Source: Candidatus Anstonellales archaeon | Lineage (GTDB): Archaea; Micrarchaeota; Micrarchaeia; Anstonellales; CG1-02-47-40 | Direction of reading: 5' to 3' | Assembly (NCBI GenBank): GCA_038869735.1 | Contig: JAWCQO010000001.1 | Span: forward strand, 1-64,000 | Length of the DNA stretch: 64,000 nt | Shown: positions 8,647 through 17,586 of the stretch, one piece after another | How the letters are laid out: each line of letters begins with the position of its first letter | Numbering within the stretch: position 1 is the stretch's first letter | Program-made: the position numbers and the translations under genes | Notes under the pieces: model-generated | Database searches by the model: none | The model's input: only the letters and a program-made list of their open reading frames with translations | What the model was told of the DNA's origin: nothing

Positions 8647-10281
8647 TCAAAGGCTTTTGCTTACGTACGCTCCATCTGGTATATAACCTAGTTTGTAGTA
8701 ATATGGGCGGGCGCCTGCACCAGAGATTATTAGAAGCTTTCTTTTTTCAAATTCTTCTCTTGAGATTTTTTCTGCTTCCGCAAGAAGCTTTTTTCCAAGA
8801 CCTTTATGCTGGATTTTATCCATTTCACTTTGTCCTATTTCGACTTCAGCCCCATAAACATGGAGCTCGCGGATTAATGCAGTTTTATCTGTTATTTCTG
8901 GTCTGTGAGAGGTAGGAGGGACTCGCAATCTACAAAAAGCTGCAAGAATGTGTTTTCGCTTATCTTCAAAGGATAAAAAAATTTCATGACCTCCATTTGC
9001 TTCATAGTCAATTCTCTCTAAACTTAGATCTACATCTCCGATTTTTCGAAAACCTCGTCCTTCATTTCCAATTTCACGACACCTAACACATTGACACAAA
9101 ATACCTGCACGCTTGAGCTTTTGGTCCACTAGCTGCCTTAGGTTCGAATGTTTGACTCCGGCGTGGATAAGATTGGAGGGTATGTCTCGTTGGACGCGCA
9201 TAACGCGAACATAGGGCGGAAAGTATTTTGTAATTCTCAGTATGACTTCTGCGGCTTCTTCGCTAGTATATGGACTAAATTCTCCTCTTTTGTATTGCTC
9301 ATAGAGTGGAGTTCCCTCAAGAACAAGTGTAGGGTATATTTTTAGCATATCTGGCTTAAAATCCGGGTCCGAAAAAAGAGTGCGAAAGTATTTTTCGTCT
9401 TCTTGCGGAGATGCAAAAAGACCAAGCATCATGTGGTAGCAAACTTTAAATGCTGAGTTCTTAAGAAGATCAGTAGCTTTTTTTACATCAGAAACGGTAT
9501 GTCCTCGCTTCACCTTTTTGTATACCTCATCAGATAGAGTTTGGACGCCCAATTCCATTTGTGTTCCGCCAAGTAAAAGTGCATCGTCTATTTCGTTTTC
9601 AAAGCACCAATCTGGACGAGTTTCAAATGTAACTCCTATTACTCTATGTGTTGCTTTTTCATTTGCTTTTTTGGATTCTTCTATTGTTGGAGAATCAAAA
9701 CCATTAAAGGCATCATAACACTCCTTAACAAACTTGTGTCTATAATCTTTTGGTACGGCCAAAAAGGTGCCTCCCATTAGGATAAGGTGGCACTTGTCAG
9801 TCGGATGGCCCTGTTGTGAATACTGCTTGAGACGAGCTAAAACTTGTTTTTTTGGGTCATAGTTGTTTTGGATTGCTCTCATAGTCATCGGCTCAAAACC
9901 AGTATAGCTTTGAGGAGCGCCGATTCCTTTTGGGCAGTAAGTACAAAAACCGACACAGGGAAAGGGTTTTGGCATAACTGCAACGGGGGAGACTCCGGAA
10001 AGCGTACGTGTAGGTGTTTTTAGAAGAAGAGAGAGAATGCGTTTTGTTTTTTGTGAGGGACTGAGAACGGCGAGTATGTCTGAATTCCGAAGAACAGATT
10101 GCAGGGAAAACTTTTTACTTGCCTCTTTTTTGATCTCTTGAAGGTTTGATTCTCCCTGACAGAGGGCCTTTGCTGCATATTCAGCTGCCTCTTTTCTTTT
10201 ATTGTCTAGACTAAAATCTCTCTTTGTTATTTTCTTTTTTAGTAGGTGAGAATAATCGTAGTTTCGACTATCATTATCCAA
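8647..10281 (-). CDS. elp3: Elp3-family tRNA uridine-34 carboxymethylating enzyme
   Basis: A radical SAM plus acetyltransferase enzyme that adds the cm5 group at wobble uridine 34 using acetyl-CoA. The N-terminal basic region is followed by the radical SAM cluster cysteines C109, C113 and C116 in PCVGFCTYCPKG. A zinc/tRNA-binding CQCVRCRE segment lies near residue 395, and the GNAT domain occupies the last 120 residues (GLGKKLLAEAEK, GARPYYYKLGY). Start is TTG 10281 with GGTGGTG about 8 nt upstream; no better in-frame ATG exists nearby. Archaeal Elp3 works without the other Elongator subunits, and none is seen here. It sits with gatD/gatE, another tRNA-decoding function. Confidence 0.95.
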   Translation of the reverse strand: MDNDSRNYDYSHLLKKKITKRDFSLDNKRKEAAEYAAKALCQGESNLQEIKKEASKKFSLQSVLRNSDILAVLSPSQKTKRILSLLLKTPTRTLSGVSPVAVMPKPFPCVGFCTYCPKGIGAPQSYTGFEPMTMRAIQNNYDPKKQVLARLKQYSQQGHPTDKCHLILMGGTFLAVPKDYRHKFVKECYDAFNGFDSPTIEESKKANEKATHRVIGVTFETRPDWCFENEIDDALLLGGTQMELGVQTLSDEVYKKVKRGHTVSDVKKATDLLKNSAFKVCYHMMLGLFASPQEDEKYFRTLFSDPDFKPDMLKIYPTLVLEGTPLYEQYKRGEFSPYTSEEAAEVILRITKYFPPYVRVMRVQRDIPSNLIHAGVKHSNLRQLVDQKLKRAGILCQCVRCREIGNEGRGFRKIGDVDLSLERIDYEANGGHEIFLSFEDKRKHILAAFCRLRVPPTSHRPEITDKTALIRELHVYGAEVEIGQSEMDKIQHKGLGKKLLAEAEKISREEFEKRKLLIISGAGARPYYYKLGYIPDGAYVSKSL

Positions 10282-10341
10282 GAGTGTCCACCACCGACGT
10301 AACAGGTCAACGCAACATTTTTCTTCTAAAAATTTGTCGAG

Positions 10342-11154
10342 TCATCCGACCAGATTTGAAATTAAACCTGCTAGTGCATAAACCGGACTTTCAAATAGAG
10401 GGAATATTAAGACTCCGTTGTTTATAGCTTTGTAGTCGGATAATAGATTTGTGTGAATGAGAACAGTAACTGTTTTTTTATCGCTTACTGCGTGGCTTGA
10501 TTTGGAAACGGCTATTATATCTACTTTATAGTTGCCTTCCTCGTTGCCGACAACTTCGTAGCTAATAGTCTTACTAGTCTTTGCAGGAAGGAAAAGTTCT
10601 TTTTTAAACTTCCATTCCCTAAAGCCTTCTGACCGAAGCTCAAAAACGTCGTTTGCATTCCCTTTATTGGTAAGTGTGATTGAGAATTTTGCCGGCTGGC
10701 CAGCATTTGTTTGTTTGGTTGTAGGCGTAATATCCATAGAGAGAAGATCTTTTTTTATGACTACCTTCGCAGTAAAGTCTAAAAAGCCTAATTCCTCCCG
10801 GTTTTCTTCATCAAGTATCCTCAATTTTACGTCATACTCGCCCTCCTGGGCATCTGGAGGAGCGCTAAACTCGGCTTGGAGAGGGCTTGAGGTAAGCTTG
10901 CTGTTTTTGAATTTCCATTGAGGAGGAGCGTCAGTTATGATAAGCTGGTCATATACTCCACCCTGACCAAATTTCCCTCCAACTGAAACTTCAGGCTTTA
11001 CAGAGATCGCTATGGTTTGACCCGGCCCCATTTCACCTATATTTATTACATCTCCATGGCGTAGATTTCTAAAATAAGGTTCAAGCATCTGCACTGAAAA
11101 AATTAGGTGAAATGATAGCATCAGAATAAAGAACGCGTAGACCATTTTTTTCAT
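10342..11154 (-). CDS. Secreted protein with NPCBM/NEW3-like beta-sandwich domains
   Basis: A 270-residue exported protein. A classic signal sequence (MKKMVYAFFILMLSFHLIFS) opens it. Two beta-rich regions follow. The second, from about residue 135, reads ITPTTKQTNAGQPAKFSI and LTNKGNANDVFEL, which is the consensus of CARDB/NEW3-type immunoglobulin-like domains found in archaeal surface proteins. The C-terminus ends in a hydrophobic segment (FPLFESPVYALAGLISNLVG) that may be a membrane anchor. Substrate or partner unknown. It is 60 nt upstream of elp3 on the same strand, but nothing in its sequence suggests a tRNA function. Confidence 0.65.
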   Translation of the reverse strand: MKKMVYAFFILMLSFHLIFSVQMLEPYFRNLRHGDVINIGEMGPGQTIAISVKPEVSVGGKFGQGGVYDQLIITDAPPQWKFKNSKLTSSPLQAEFSAPPDAQEGEYDVKLRILDEENREELGFLDFTAKVVIKKDLLSMDITPTTKQTNAGQPAKFSITLTNKGNANDVFELRSEGFREWKFKKELFLPAKTSKTISYEVVGNEEGNYKVDIIAVSKSSHAVSDKKTVTVLIHTNLLSDYKAINNGVLIFPLFESPVYALAGLISNLVG

Positions 11155-11333
11155 GGTTCTCTCTTTACTGGAGGGATAATTTAAAGTTTTCTTTTTTCCT
11201 GCTGCTGTGTTAAAAAGATATCATGCAGGTATCCTCTGCGCTGTTTGATTAGTTCCCCAAATAAAACACAAAGGAGAGCTTCATAAGTTGCTTTTAGATG
11301 GGGTTTAATTCTTAGTCGCTATAACATAAAGAA

Positions 11334-13172
11334 TTATAAAGAGGTACCAAGCTGTGCGGTTTTCTCTGTGAGCTGGTAAGCCTTAAAGTAGTTTTGTATT
11401 AGTTCCTTCCAATCGCAAAGGCGAACGAGATTATAGGCATCACTTTTTAATTGTTCGAGAGAAGATAAATCAAGATTGTATAGTTTCTCCAATTCGTTTG
11501 CAAGTTCGTCGACAACGGCAGTCTCAGATACGTCAGACATGCGAAGTACGGTTATTCCTCGGTTTTTTAGATTTACCCTGCTAGATACGTATCTCCCAAA
11601 ACCCGTGTTGTCTGTGGTTATTGAAACATTTAGATTAAGAGCGGCTTCAAGCGGGGTATAACCAAATGGTTCGTATCTTGAAGGAAAGACACCCACATCC
11701 ATTCCAGATATTACATCGTAATAATCGAGATTGAGTAATCCGTCATTTGATTTTACATATGTTGGGTAAAAAATTACTTTTACGACGTCTTCCTTTGCAT
11801 TTGTTAACCCGGCTAGAGCGCATGCTCGGACTATTTGGTCGGAGGGATAAATTAAATCAAAACAGTTTAGGGTGGGTTTTCCTGAACCGCGGCTAAAGCC
11901 GCTCATCATAGTCTCTATCTTCTGCCTCAGTTGACTCGAGACTATTTTGTTCTTTATGCATGAGCGAAGATTGGTATAGTCTTTGGTTCGAAAATCTTCA
12001 CCCAGCGTTTTTTCCAATATCTCGTGTATTTTGTCAAGAAGTAAATAATTTTTTATCATGTCTACGCGAGGCCCTGATACCGCAGTTGGAGTAAAGATGA
12101 AGGCAAACACTCTTCTCTCAGGAGCTTTTTCTCTAAGGATTGAATTCAATTTTCCAAGAGCATTTATATATATGTCAAATCCTTTGTTTTTGAACTCGTA
12201 CCTGCCCGAAATATAGATTAATAGAGGGTTCTTATAGGATTGGTCATAATAAGGGATAAAAAGAGATTCCAAAAATTGGATTAGCTCCAACCTTACGTAT
12301 TTGGATAAGCTTGAAATCTGTTTTTCATCTTTACCTGCTTCAAAATCAATTCCATTTATAGTTATTATATCTGATTTCCGTCCAAGGATATATTTTACTT
12401 CATCGGCTACAGTCTCTGAAACAGTTGTTAAAATATCTGCTGCGTTGGCAGCAGCGACCTCAAGTTGATGTTTTCCCTCAACTTTAAGTTGGTAAGCAAC
12501 CGAAACATCTATTTGTCTGGTTCCTCTAGCGGCATCAGCTAAGAGGTTATGACCGTAAGAGGATAGTGTCCTACCCAGGACTGTTGCATGCGTTGTAAAT
12601 ACGGTTTTGAGTGGGAGTTTTCTGAGCTTACAATAAAGGAGAGCTGAACCGGATATCCATTCATGAAAGTGTGCTACTGCCCTCTTTTTGGAGAATCTCT
12701 TGGTAGATATTAGCTCCTCAAGAAGCATGCCGACACACCAGCCCCAAAGTACGTTTTCAGAGAAATCCCATGATTTTTCCATAAGGGAGTCAATCTGAAA
12801 ATGCTTCCAGAGGAGGAATTTGATATAATTTAGTTTTTTATCTGTTCTTGTTTCATGATTCTCATAAGTTACCATCAGTTCGCCGTGTTTTTTGCCGCTG
12901 ATCAGGAATATTTGAGCTCCGCCTCCAAGCGTCCATCTTCCGTATTTTACTTCTATTCCGTCTCTTCCAAGTTTGTCAATGATTTTTTGGATTTCCTCGT
13001 CTGCTTTTTCTTCTCTGAATTCAAACGTTGTCAGTTCGTCAAGAAATCCAAGTAATATATAATTATCACCGTATTTTTTGACCAGATAAGGTGCCTTTGT
13101 TTGTAGCACAGTATATATTCCACCAACCTTGCGTGCCGCTTCGCTCGAAACTTCAAAGATAATATCGGGCAT
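11334..13172 (-). CDS. GT3-family glycogen synthase
   Basis: Builds alpha-1,4-glucan from UDP- or ADP-glucose. The start IIFEVSSEAARKVGGIYTVL and the late EPFGYTPLEA, with the YYDVISGMDVGVFPSRY stretch before it, match the eukaryote-type GT3 glycogen synthases rather than bacterial GT5 GlgA. AHFHEWISG and FTTHATVLGRTL are further GT3 markers. Length from ATG 13172 is 612 aa. An upstream in-frame ATG at 13229 would add 19 residues not typical of the family and overlap the preceding gene. I prefer 13172 because a TTTAAA-type box is centred 26 nt before it. No branching enzyme or phosphorylase lies in the window. Confidence 0.88.
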   Translation of the reverse strand: MPDIIFEVSSEAARKVGGIYTVLQTKAPYLVKKYGDNYILLGFLDELTTFEFREEKADEEIQKIIDKLGRDGIEVKYGRWTLGGGAQIFLISGKKHGELMVTYENHETRTDKKLNYIKFLLWKHFQIDSLMEKSWDFSENVLWGWCVGMLLEELISTKRFSKKRAVAHFHEWISGSALLYCKLRKLPLKTVFTTHATVLGRTLSSYGHNLLADAARGTRQIDVSVAYQLKVEGKHQLEVAAANAADILTTVSETVADEVKYILGRKSDIITINGIDFEAGKDEKQISSLSKYVRLELIQFLESLFIPYYDQSYKNPLLIYISGRYEFKNKGFDIYINALGKLNSILREKAPERRVFAFIFTPTAVSGPRVDMIKNYLLLDKIHEILEKTLGEDFRTKDYTNLRSCIKNKIVSSQLRQKIETMMSGFSRGSGKPTLNCFDLIYPSDQIVRACALAGLTNAKEDVVKVIFYPTYVKSNDGLLNLDYYDVISGMDVGVFPSRYEPFGYTPLEAALNLNVSITTDNTGFGRYVSSRVNLKNRGITVLRMSDVSETAVVDELANELEKLYNLDLSSLEQLKSDAYNLVRLCDWKELIQNYFKAYQLTEKTAQLGTSL

Positions 13173-13193
13173 GTAAAAAATAATAGAATCATC

Positions 13194-13203
13194 ATTTAAA
13201 AAA
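13194..13203 (-). promoter_or_regulatory. TATA box of the glycogen synthase gene
   Basis: The minus-strand sequence TTTTTTAAAT is centred about 26 nt before ATG 13172, the expected spacing for a leaderless archaeal transcript. It lies at the very 3' end of the preceding zinc-ribbon gene. Confidence 0.45.
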
Positions 13204-13209
13204 GCAACA

Positions 13210-14076
13210 CTAACGTTCTTCTTTTGCATTCTTGATTAGTTCTTTTACCTTATCAAAATCGACTTTGGTTGCAATTGAATTCTTGTTTTGATTTGGAGAA
13301 GAGAGAAAATATATAGTAAAGATAATTTTTGACTGCTTTTTTGGGGGAAGAGAACTTAGATAGTAGCCGAGGTCAAATGAGCTATTATCAGATAGAATTA
13401 GTGTAAGATAACCCTCGTAAAAACGAGCCTTTTCTTCGATAGAAAGGCGATTTACATAGGACCAGAGATCTCTGTCTATTTGGATAGGATAACGATTAAT
13501 CAGATCCTTATTTTCTTCTATAAACTGCATTGTTTTGTTGAGATTTTCTTCTGCTTTGGCACGTAAATTTATAGTTATGTTCTTTCCGTATAGTTTATCT
13601 GCAATTTTTTTCATGATTAGTATTGCTGAACCGAAGAAGCTGCTACCTGAAGAGGGATAAACATCTGGCGTGAAATTCTCAAAACATTTTTTGCAGAGTT
13701 TTTTGCCAGAAAGGAAGTATAAGATATCGGAGTTAATTTGACATTTCTCACAGATTCCGCCAATACTGCTCTCGCTATGGATCTCGTCTTTATCGGAGGC
13801 TAAATCTTCTCGTTCAATGCTAATAATATTTTTTCTTATTCTGATTTCTTCTGACCGCTGTTCGTCTTCCATATCCATTATACAGTAATTGCAAAAGAGT
13901 CTTGAGCGGAACATCTTGAGTTCATGAGTGGGTACATATATGCCGCAACGCTGACATGGAATCTCCGAACCAACCTTTTGCATCTGGTCTTCACAGGACA
14001 CACATGCAGGTAAGCCGTTGATGTAATGCAATTCGTATTCTTTTACAGACTGACCGCAGAAGGAACATGTTCTCAT
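13210..14076 (-). CDS. Multi-zinc-ribbon protein of unknown function
   Basis: Unknown function. The N-terminal 60 residues hold three CxxC pairs plus one (CSFC, CVSC, CQRC, CNYC), a double LIM- or treble-clef-like zinc module. A further pair of CxxC knuckles (CEKC, CKKC) lies near residues 110-137. The remainder is helical, charged, and may bind a partner. ATG 14076 is preferred over GTG 14085 because GGTGG lies 5-6 nt upstream; a TATAAAA box sits about 25 nt from the start. It is immediately upstream of the glycogen synthase gene on the same strand, but no functional link can be shown. Confidence 0.7.
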   Translation of the reverse strand: MRTCSFCGQSVKEYELHYINGLPACVSCEDQMQKVGSEIPCQRCGIYVPTHELKMFRSRLFCNYCIMDMEDEQRSEEIRIRKNIISIEREDLASDKDEIHSESSIGGICEKCQINSDILYFLSGKKLCKKCFENFTPDVYPSSGSSFFGSAILIMKKIADKLYGKNITINLRAKAEENLNKTMQFIEENKDLINRYPIQIDRDLWSYVNRLSIEEKARFYEGYLTLILSDNSSFDLGYYLSSLPPKKQSKIIFTIYFLSSPNQNKNSIATKVDFDKVKELIKNAKEER

Positions 14077-14085
14077 AAAATCCAC

Positions 14086-14470
14086 CGTAACTTTGATGTT
14101 TTATACGTGCCTTCTTTAAGTATATACACCAAACTTTTTATTGTGGAGGGAGAATATGAAAAAGTTTTGAGGCAGGATAGTTGCAAAATCTCTTCACAGT
14201 TACATAATGAACTTAAAAAGCAAAAAAAAGAAAACAAAACAAAAGCAAAAGAAACAAAAAGAAGCATAAGATGATGAAAATGAAAAAAAATAGTTTATAT
14301 AATGACCTTTTTTGTTAAATTGGTTTATAAGATTATTTTTTTGATTAAATCTGATTATATAGGTTTGATTTCCTCCAACAAACATAAAGATTTATAAATA
14401 ATGAAGGAAAAATGGATTTTCGTCTTTTTTCCATTTTCAAAAGTGGAAAAAGGGCGGAGGATATATTGAA
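14086..14470. other. Intergenic stretch with divergent promoters
   Basis: About 385 bases without a convincing gene. The left end holds the promoter of the zinc-ribbon gene (minus-strand TATAAAAC near 14100) and a plus-strand TATATA at 14120-14126. A short lysine-rich frame from GTG 14143 to 14272 is possible but low in complexity. The right end holds a plus-strand TTTATAAA box near 14390, a hairpin and the ribosome binding site of speD. Confidence 0.5.
14424..14453 (+). promoter_or_regulatory. Hairpin in the speD leader
   Basis: CTTTTTTCCA at 14424-14433 can pair with TGGAAAAAGG at 14444-14453, giving a 10-bp stem with one G-U and a 10-nt loop. It lies 2 nt before the GGAGG ribosome binding site (14456-14460) of speD and downstream of a TATA box near 14390, so it should be in the mRNA leader. 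A role in translational control is inferred. Confidence 0.45.
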
Positions 14471-14890
14471 ATGTTTGGGCCTCATTTAACTATTGATATG
14501 TATGGTTGCAACAAAAGAAAATTAAAAGATATAAATTTTATTTATAGCTTTTTAGACGAGATGCCTGAACTGATTGGAATGACAAAAATAATGCCACCTT
14601 ATACATTTTCTTACAGTGGACTTAGGCCCGAAGATTGGGGCATTTCTGGAATTGTGCTGATAGCTGAAAGCCATATTTCAGTACATACATTTCCCGAGAA
14701 AAATTTCGTTTCTGTGGATATTTTTTCATGCAAGGACTTTGATATAGAGAACGCCACTGAAGTTATAATAAGCAAATTCGAAGCAAAGACGTATGAAAAA
14801 AATTTCTTTATGAGAGGCAGACATTTCCCAAAAGACTACGGGAGAATCAGAAGCGTGATGGAGATACAGAGGATGCAGGCTACTCACTGA
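14471..14890 (+). CDS. speD: S-adenosylmethionine decarboxylase proenzyme
   Basis: Makes decarboxylated SAM, the aminopropyl donor for polyamine synthesis; in many archaea the same family supplies arginine decarboxylase. Self-cleavage occurs at E66-S67 in AESHISVHTFPE, creating the pyruvoyl group. H72 and C87 are the processing and proton-donor residues, and spacing matches the class 1B enzymes. At 139 aa it is slightly long: the last four codons and stop lie inside a 36-bp sequence that is repeated at the end of argG. A GGAGG site lies 10 nt before the ATG. The next gene, argG, is convergent. Confidence 0.93.
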   Translation: MFGPHLTIDMYGCNKRKLKDINFIYSFLDEMPELIGMTKIMPPYTFSYSGLRPEDWGISGIVLIAESHISVHTFPEKNFVSVDIFSCKDFDIENATEVIISKFEAKTYEKNFFMRGRHFPKDYGRIRSVMEIQRMQATH

Positions 14891-14912
14891 ATGGGTTTTT
14901 TGTTGTATCTCC
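14877..14912. repeat. 36-bp direct repeat, copy 1 (end of speD)
   Basis: Thirty-six bases identical to 14950-14985, in the same orientation, 37 bases apart. This copy supplies the last codons and stop of speD. Confidence 0.95.
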
Positions 14913-14949
14913 CCTTCTAAAAGAGATGCGGGTCACTCAAAATCCAAAA

Positions 14950-14985
14950 AGGCTACTCACTGAATGGGTTTTTTGTTGTATCTCC
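14950..14985. repeat. 36-bp direct repeat, copy 2 (end of argG)
   Basis: Identical to 14877-14912. Read on the minus strand this copy encodes the last residues of ArgG (RYNKKPIQ and stop). Because it codes for a natural C-terminus here, this is probably the parent copy. Confidence 0.95.
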
Positions 14986-16213
14986 TCTCTCTTTTTTGCT
15001 TTTCGACTATTGCACGATGAGCCATAAGGCGAATTGCATTTATCCTTATAAAGCCTGCCGAATCTTTCTGATCAAATCCACCTTCAATATGCATAGAGCT
15101 TAGCTCCTTATCATACAAAGATGAGGGGGATTCCCTTGCACGTGTAAAGACGTTTCCTTTATAAATTTCAAGGACAACCTTTCCGTCTATGTATTCTTGA
15201 CTCTTGTCGACAGCAGCCATCAGAAATTCCATTTCAGGAGAGAACCAAAAGCCATAGTATATTGCTTCTGCCATTTTGGGAGATAGCATGTCTCGAAGTC
15301 GCATTACTTCCCTATCCATAGCGATAGATTCTATATCCTTATGTGCGATATACAGAATTGTGCCTGCTGGGGTTTCATATAAGCCTCGTGATTTTATTCC
15401 AACAAAGCGATTTTCAACCATGTCTACTCTTCCAACCCCGTTTTCTGCTCCAATTTTATTGAGATAAAGAAAAAGCTCAAGGGGATCCTCTTTTACTTCA
15501 TTTGTATTGAGATTGACTACTTTTATTGGGTTCCCATCTTTAAAGTAAATTTCAAGCCAAGTGCTTTTATCTGGAGCTCTTTGTGGCGATACTGTGCGAG
15601 AGTATACTGAATCATCTGGTATATGAGCAGGGTCTTCGAGTATTCCTGCTTCATGAGATATGTGCATAAGGTTTTCATCTTCAGAATATGGTTTTGAAAC
15701 CGTTGCTTCTACAGGAATCCCATATTTCTTTGCGTATTGCAGAAGGTCGTCTCTCCCTTTAAACTGAGATAAAAATTCTGGATCTTTCCAAGGTGAGATT
15801 ATCTTTATTTTTGGGTCAAGAGCAAGATATGTAAGTTCAAAGCGACATTGATCATTTCCCTTTCCCGTGGCTCCGTGGGCAACGTATTGTGCTTCTTCTT
15901 CATGAGCGATTTCTATTTGATGTTTTGCAGTAAGAGGGCGTGCGAGAGACGTTCCTAAAAGATAGCGACCCTCGTAAATTGCATTTGCTCTGATTGCTGG
16001 GAATATGAAATCTGTTACGAATTCGCGCCTCAAATCGCGAAGAATAAATTTAGATGCTCCAGTTGAAAGGGCTTTTTGCTTTACTTTTTCAAAGTCTTCT
16101 TTCTGGCCAAGGTTTGCAGTGAATGCTATTACCTCATAGCCTTTATCGACTAACCACCTAAGAATACAAGATGTATCAAGCCCTCCGGAATATGCAAGAA
16201 CTAATTTTTCCAT
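14957..16213 (-). CDS. argG: Argininosuccinate synthase
   Basis: Joins citrulline and aspartate using ATP, the seventh step of arginine synthesis. The PP-loop [10 protein letters not shown] is at residues 8-17. [14 protein letters not shown] and the [16 protein letters not shown] segment are family hallmarks. Length 418 aa is normal. There is no ribosome binding site before ATG 16213. A CTATAAACTC box centred 25 nt upstream overlaps the stop codon of tfb, so argG may have its own leaderless transcript. The other arginine genes (argH, argF, carA, carB) are 40 kb away. Confidence 0.97.
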   Translation of the reverse strand: MEKLVLAYSGGLDTSCILRWLVDKGYEVIAFTANLGQKEDFEKVKQKALSTGASKFILRDLRREFVTDFIFPAIRANAIYEGRYLLGTSLARPLTAKHQIEIAHEEEAQYVAHGATGKGNDQCRFELTYLALDPKIKIISPWKDPEFLSQFKGRDDLLQYAKKYGIPVEATVSKPYSEDENLMHISHEAGILEDPAHIPDDSVYSRTVSPQRAPDKSTWLEIYFKDGNPIKVVNLNTNEVKEDPLELFLYLNKIGAENGVGRVDMVENRFVGIKSRGLYETPAGTILYIAHKDIESIAMDREVMRLRDMLSPKMAEAIYYGFWFSPEMEFLMAAVDKSQEYIDGKVVLEIYKGNVFTRARESPSSLYDKELSSMHIEGGFDQKDSAGFIRINAIRLMAHRAIVEKQKRERRYNKKPIQ

Positions 16214-16233
16214 TTGGGTCAGACTCGAGTTTA

Positions 16234-16243
16234 GAGTTTATAG
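16234..16243 (-). promoter_or_regulatory. argG TATA box overlapping the tfb stop codon
   Basis: Minus-strand CTATAAACTC contains the TAA stop of tfb (16238-16240) and is centred about 25 nt before the argG ATG, the spacing of a leaderless archaeal promoter. Confidence 0.5.
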
Positions 16244-17143
16244 TGCAACCTTTAAGCCGAGTTCTTTTTTCAGTTCTCTATATCTATTGCGGATGGTTAC
16301 TTCAGTGACACCTGCCACATCTGCAACTTCCTTTTGTGTTCTTCTCTCCCCATAAATTGCGCTTGCGATGTACACTGCCGCAGCTGCAACTCCTGTGGGA
16401 CCTCTTCCTGAAATAAGACCTTTTTTGATTGACTTTTTAAGGAGTTGAATGGCTTTTTCCTGGACCTGTCCGGAGAGTTTTAGTGCTGCTGTGAATTTGG
16501 GTACGTATTGAGACGGGTCGGTGAGAGGTACTTTGAGTTCAAGTTCCCTGCGAACAAAGCGATAGGCTCTTCCTATCTCCTTTTTTTCTATGCCCGACAC
16601 TTTTGCGATTTCATCTAATGTGCGCGGGATTCCATGCAAACGACATGTCGCATAAATGACTGCAGAAACGACCGACTCAATGAGTCTGCCGCGTATGAGT
16701 TCTTCCCGGATACATCGGCGGTAAAGAAGGGCAGCGCTCTCGCGTATCGAATCAGGCAAACCAAGGTAGGATGCAATTCTATCAAGTTCTGAGAGGGCAA
16801 TAGCAAGATTTCGTTCCATTGAAGAAGCAATAGATGCGCGCTTATGCCATTTTCTCATTCTATAAAACTGGGCTTGTTTTTTTGGAGAGATTTTTGCTCC
16901 ACGGATATCCCTATTATATTGGTCTATTTCGGTTACTAATCCTTTGTTAGGACGCATAAATTTGATCGGTGCTCCTCCTCTCGCACGCTTTTCTTTTTGC
17001 TCTGAGTCAAATGCTCGCCACTCTGGTCCCAAATCAGCCATGCTTTCCTGGATTATCAACCCGCAGTTTGAACAGATAAGCTCGCCTCGTTTATAGTCCC
17101 TCGTAAGTTTTGTATTGCCGCAATCCGGACAAGCATTTGCCAT
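16238..17143 (-). CDS. tfb: Transcription initiation factor B
   Basis: TFB joins TBP at the BRE/TATA promoter and recruits RNA polymerase. The N-terminal zinc ribbon uses C5, C8, C24 and C27. The B-reader/linker follows (GPEWRAFDSEQKEKRARGG). Two cyclin-like core repeats cover about residues 105-205 and 210-301, and the last helix carries the BRE-contacting helix-turn-helix (VAGVTEVTIRNRYREL). Length 301 aa is usual. GGAGGTAG precedes the ATG by about 7 nt and a TTTTATAAAC box lies about 60 nt upstream. Only one TFB is seen in the window. Confidence 0.97.
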   Translation of the reverse strand: MANACPDCGNTKLTRDYKRGELICSNCGLIIQESMADLGPEWRAFDSEQKEKRARGGAPIKFMRPNKGLVTEIDQYNRDIRGAKISPKKQAQFYRMRKWHKRASIASSMERNLAIALSELDRIASYLGLPDSIRESAALLYRRCIREELIRGRLIESVVSAVIYATCRLHGIPRTLDEIAKVSGIEKKEIGRAYRFVRRELELKVPLTDPSQYVPKFTAALKLSGQVQEKAIQLLKKSIKKGLISGRGPTGVAAAAVYIASAIYGERRTQKEVADVAGVTEVTIRNRYRELKKELGLKVAL

Positions 17144-17586
17144 AAAGCTCTACCTCCATGCTCATGCTTAAATGGGTTTTCGCAAAATAAGCATAATGTT
17201 TATAAAATGGTAGCTTTGCTTATGACCAACCTTATTTAAAAATGTTTCTGTTAAGCTATTGGGCGTTTAGAGTGGCAACTTCAACTAAAAACTGCTTTCT
17301 TTTTCTTATCTTATGCGCGATTGTTAGCTATTTAATTTAGATCAGCACTTTAGCTGTTGCTCTGATGAATCGCATTGTAGGAAGTGGGGTGGCGATTAAG
17401 AGTTCTTTATATAGGTTTTTGACCTGTTTAGGTTTTTGAGTGCTATGTTTTGGGCAGAATTTGTTACCTAGTTAAGAAATATACTATAAGGATGATTGTT
17501 ATGATAGTGATTAGAGCAAAAACCAATTTATCGACCATAGTTTGGCTTATTAGATTTTCTTTTATAAAAATGTTGGGGAAGGAAGC
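17144..17586. other. Intergenic stretch, 443 bp, no gene recognised
   Basis: It holds the leader and promoter of tfb at its left end (TATA near 17205). The middle is AT-rich and shows no RNase P RNA, SRP RNA, tRNA or complete C/D RNA pattern. A 32-codon frame at 17492-17590 overlaps the next gene's ATG but lacks support. GGGGAAGGA at 17575-17583 is the ribosome binding site of the nuclease gene. Confidence 0.5.

Noticed and set aside
14143-14272. Lysine-rich frame starting at GTG 14143
   Set aside because: Low-complexity A-rich sequence in an intergenic region; the TATA spacing does not fit the start and no homology is recognised.
17340-17410. C box-like CTGATGA suggesting a C/D RNA in the tfb-mre11 gap
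   Set aside because: No following CTGA boxes within 100 nt on the same strand.
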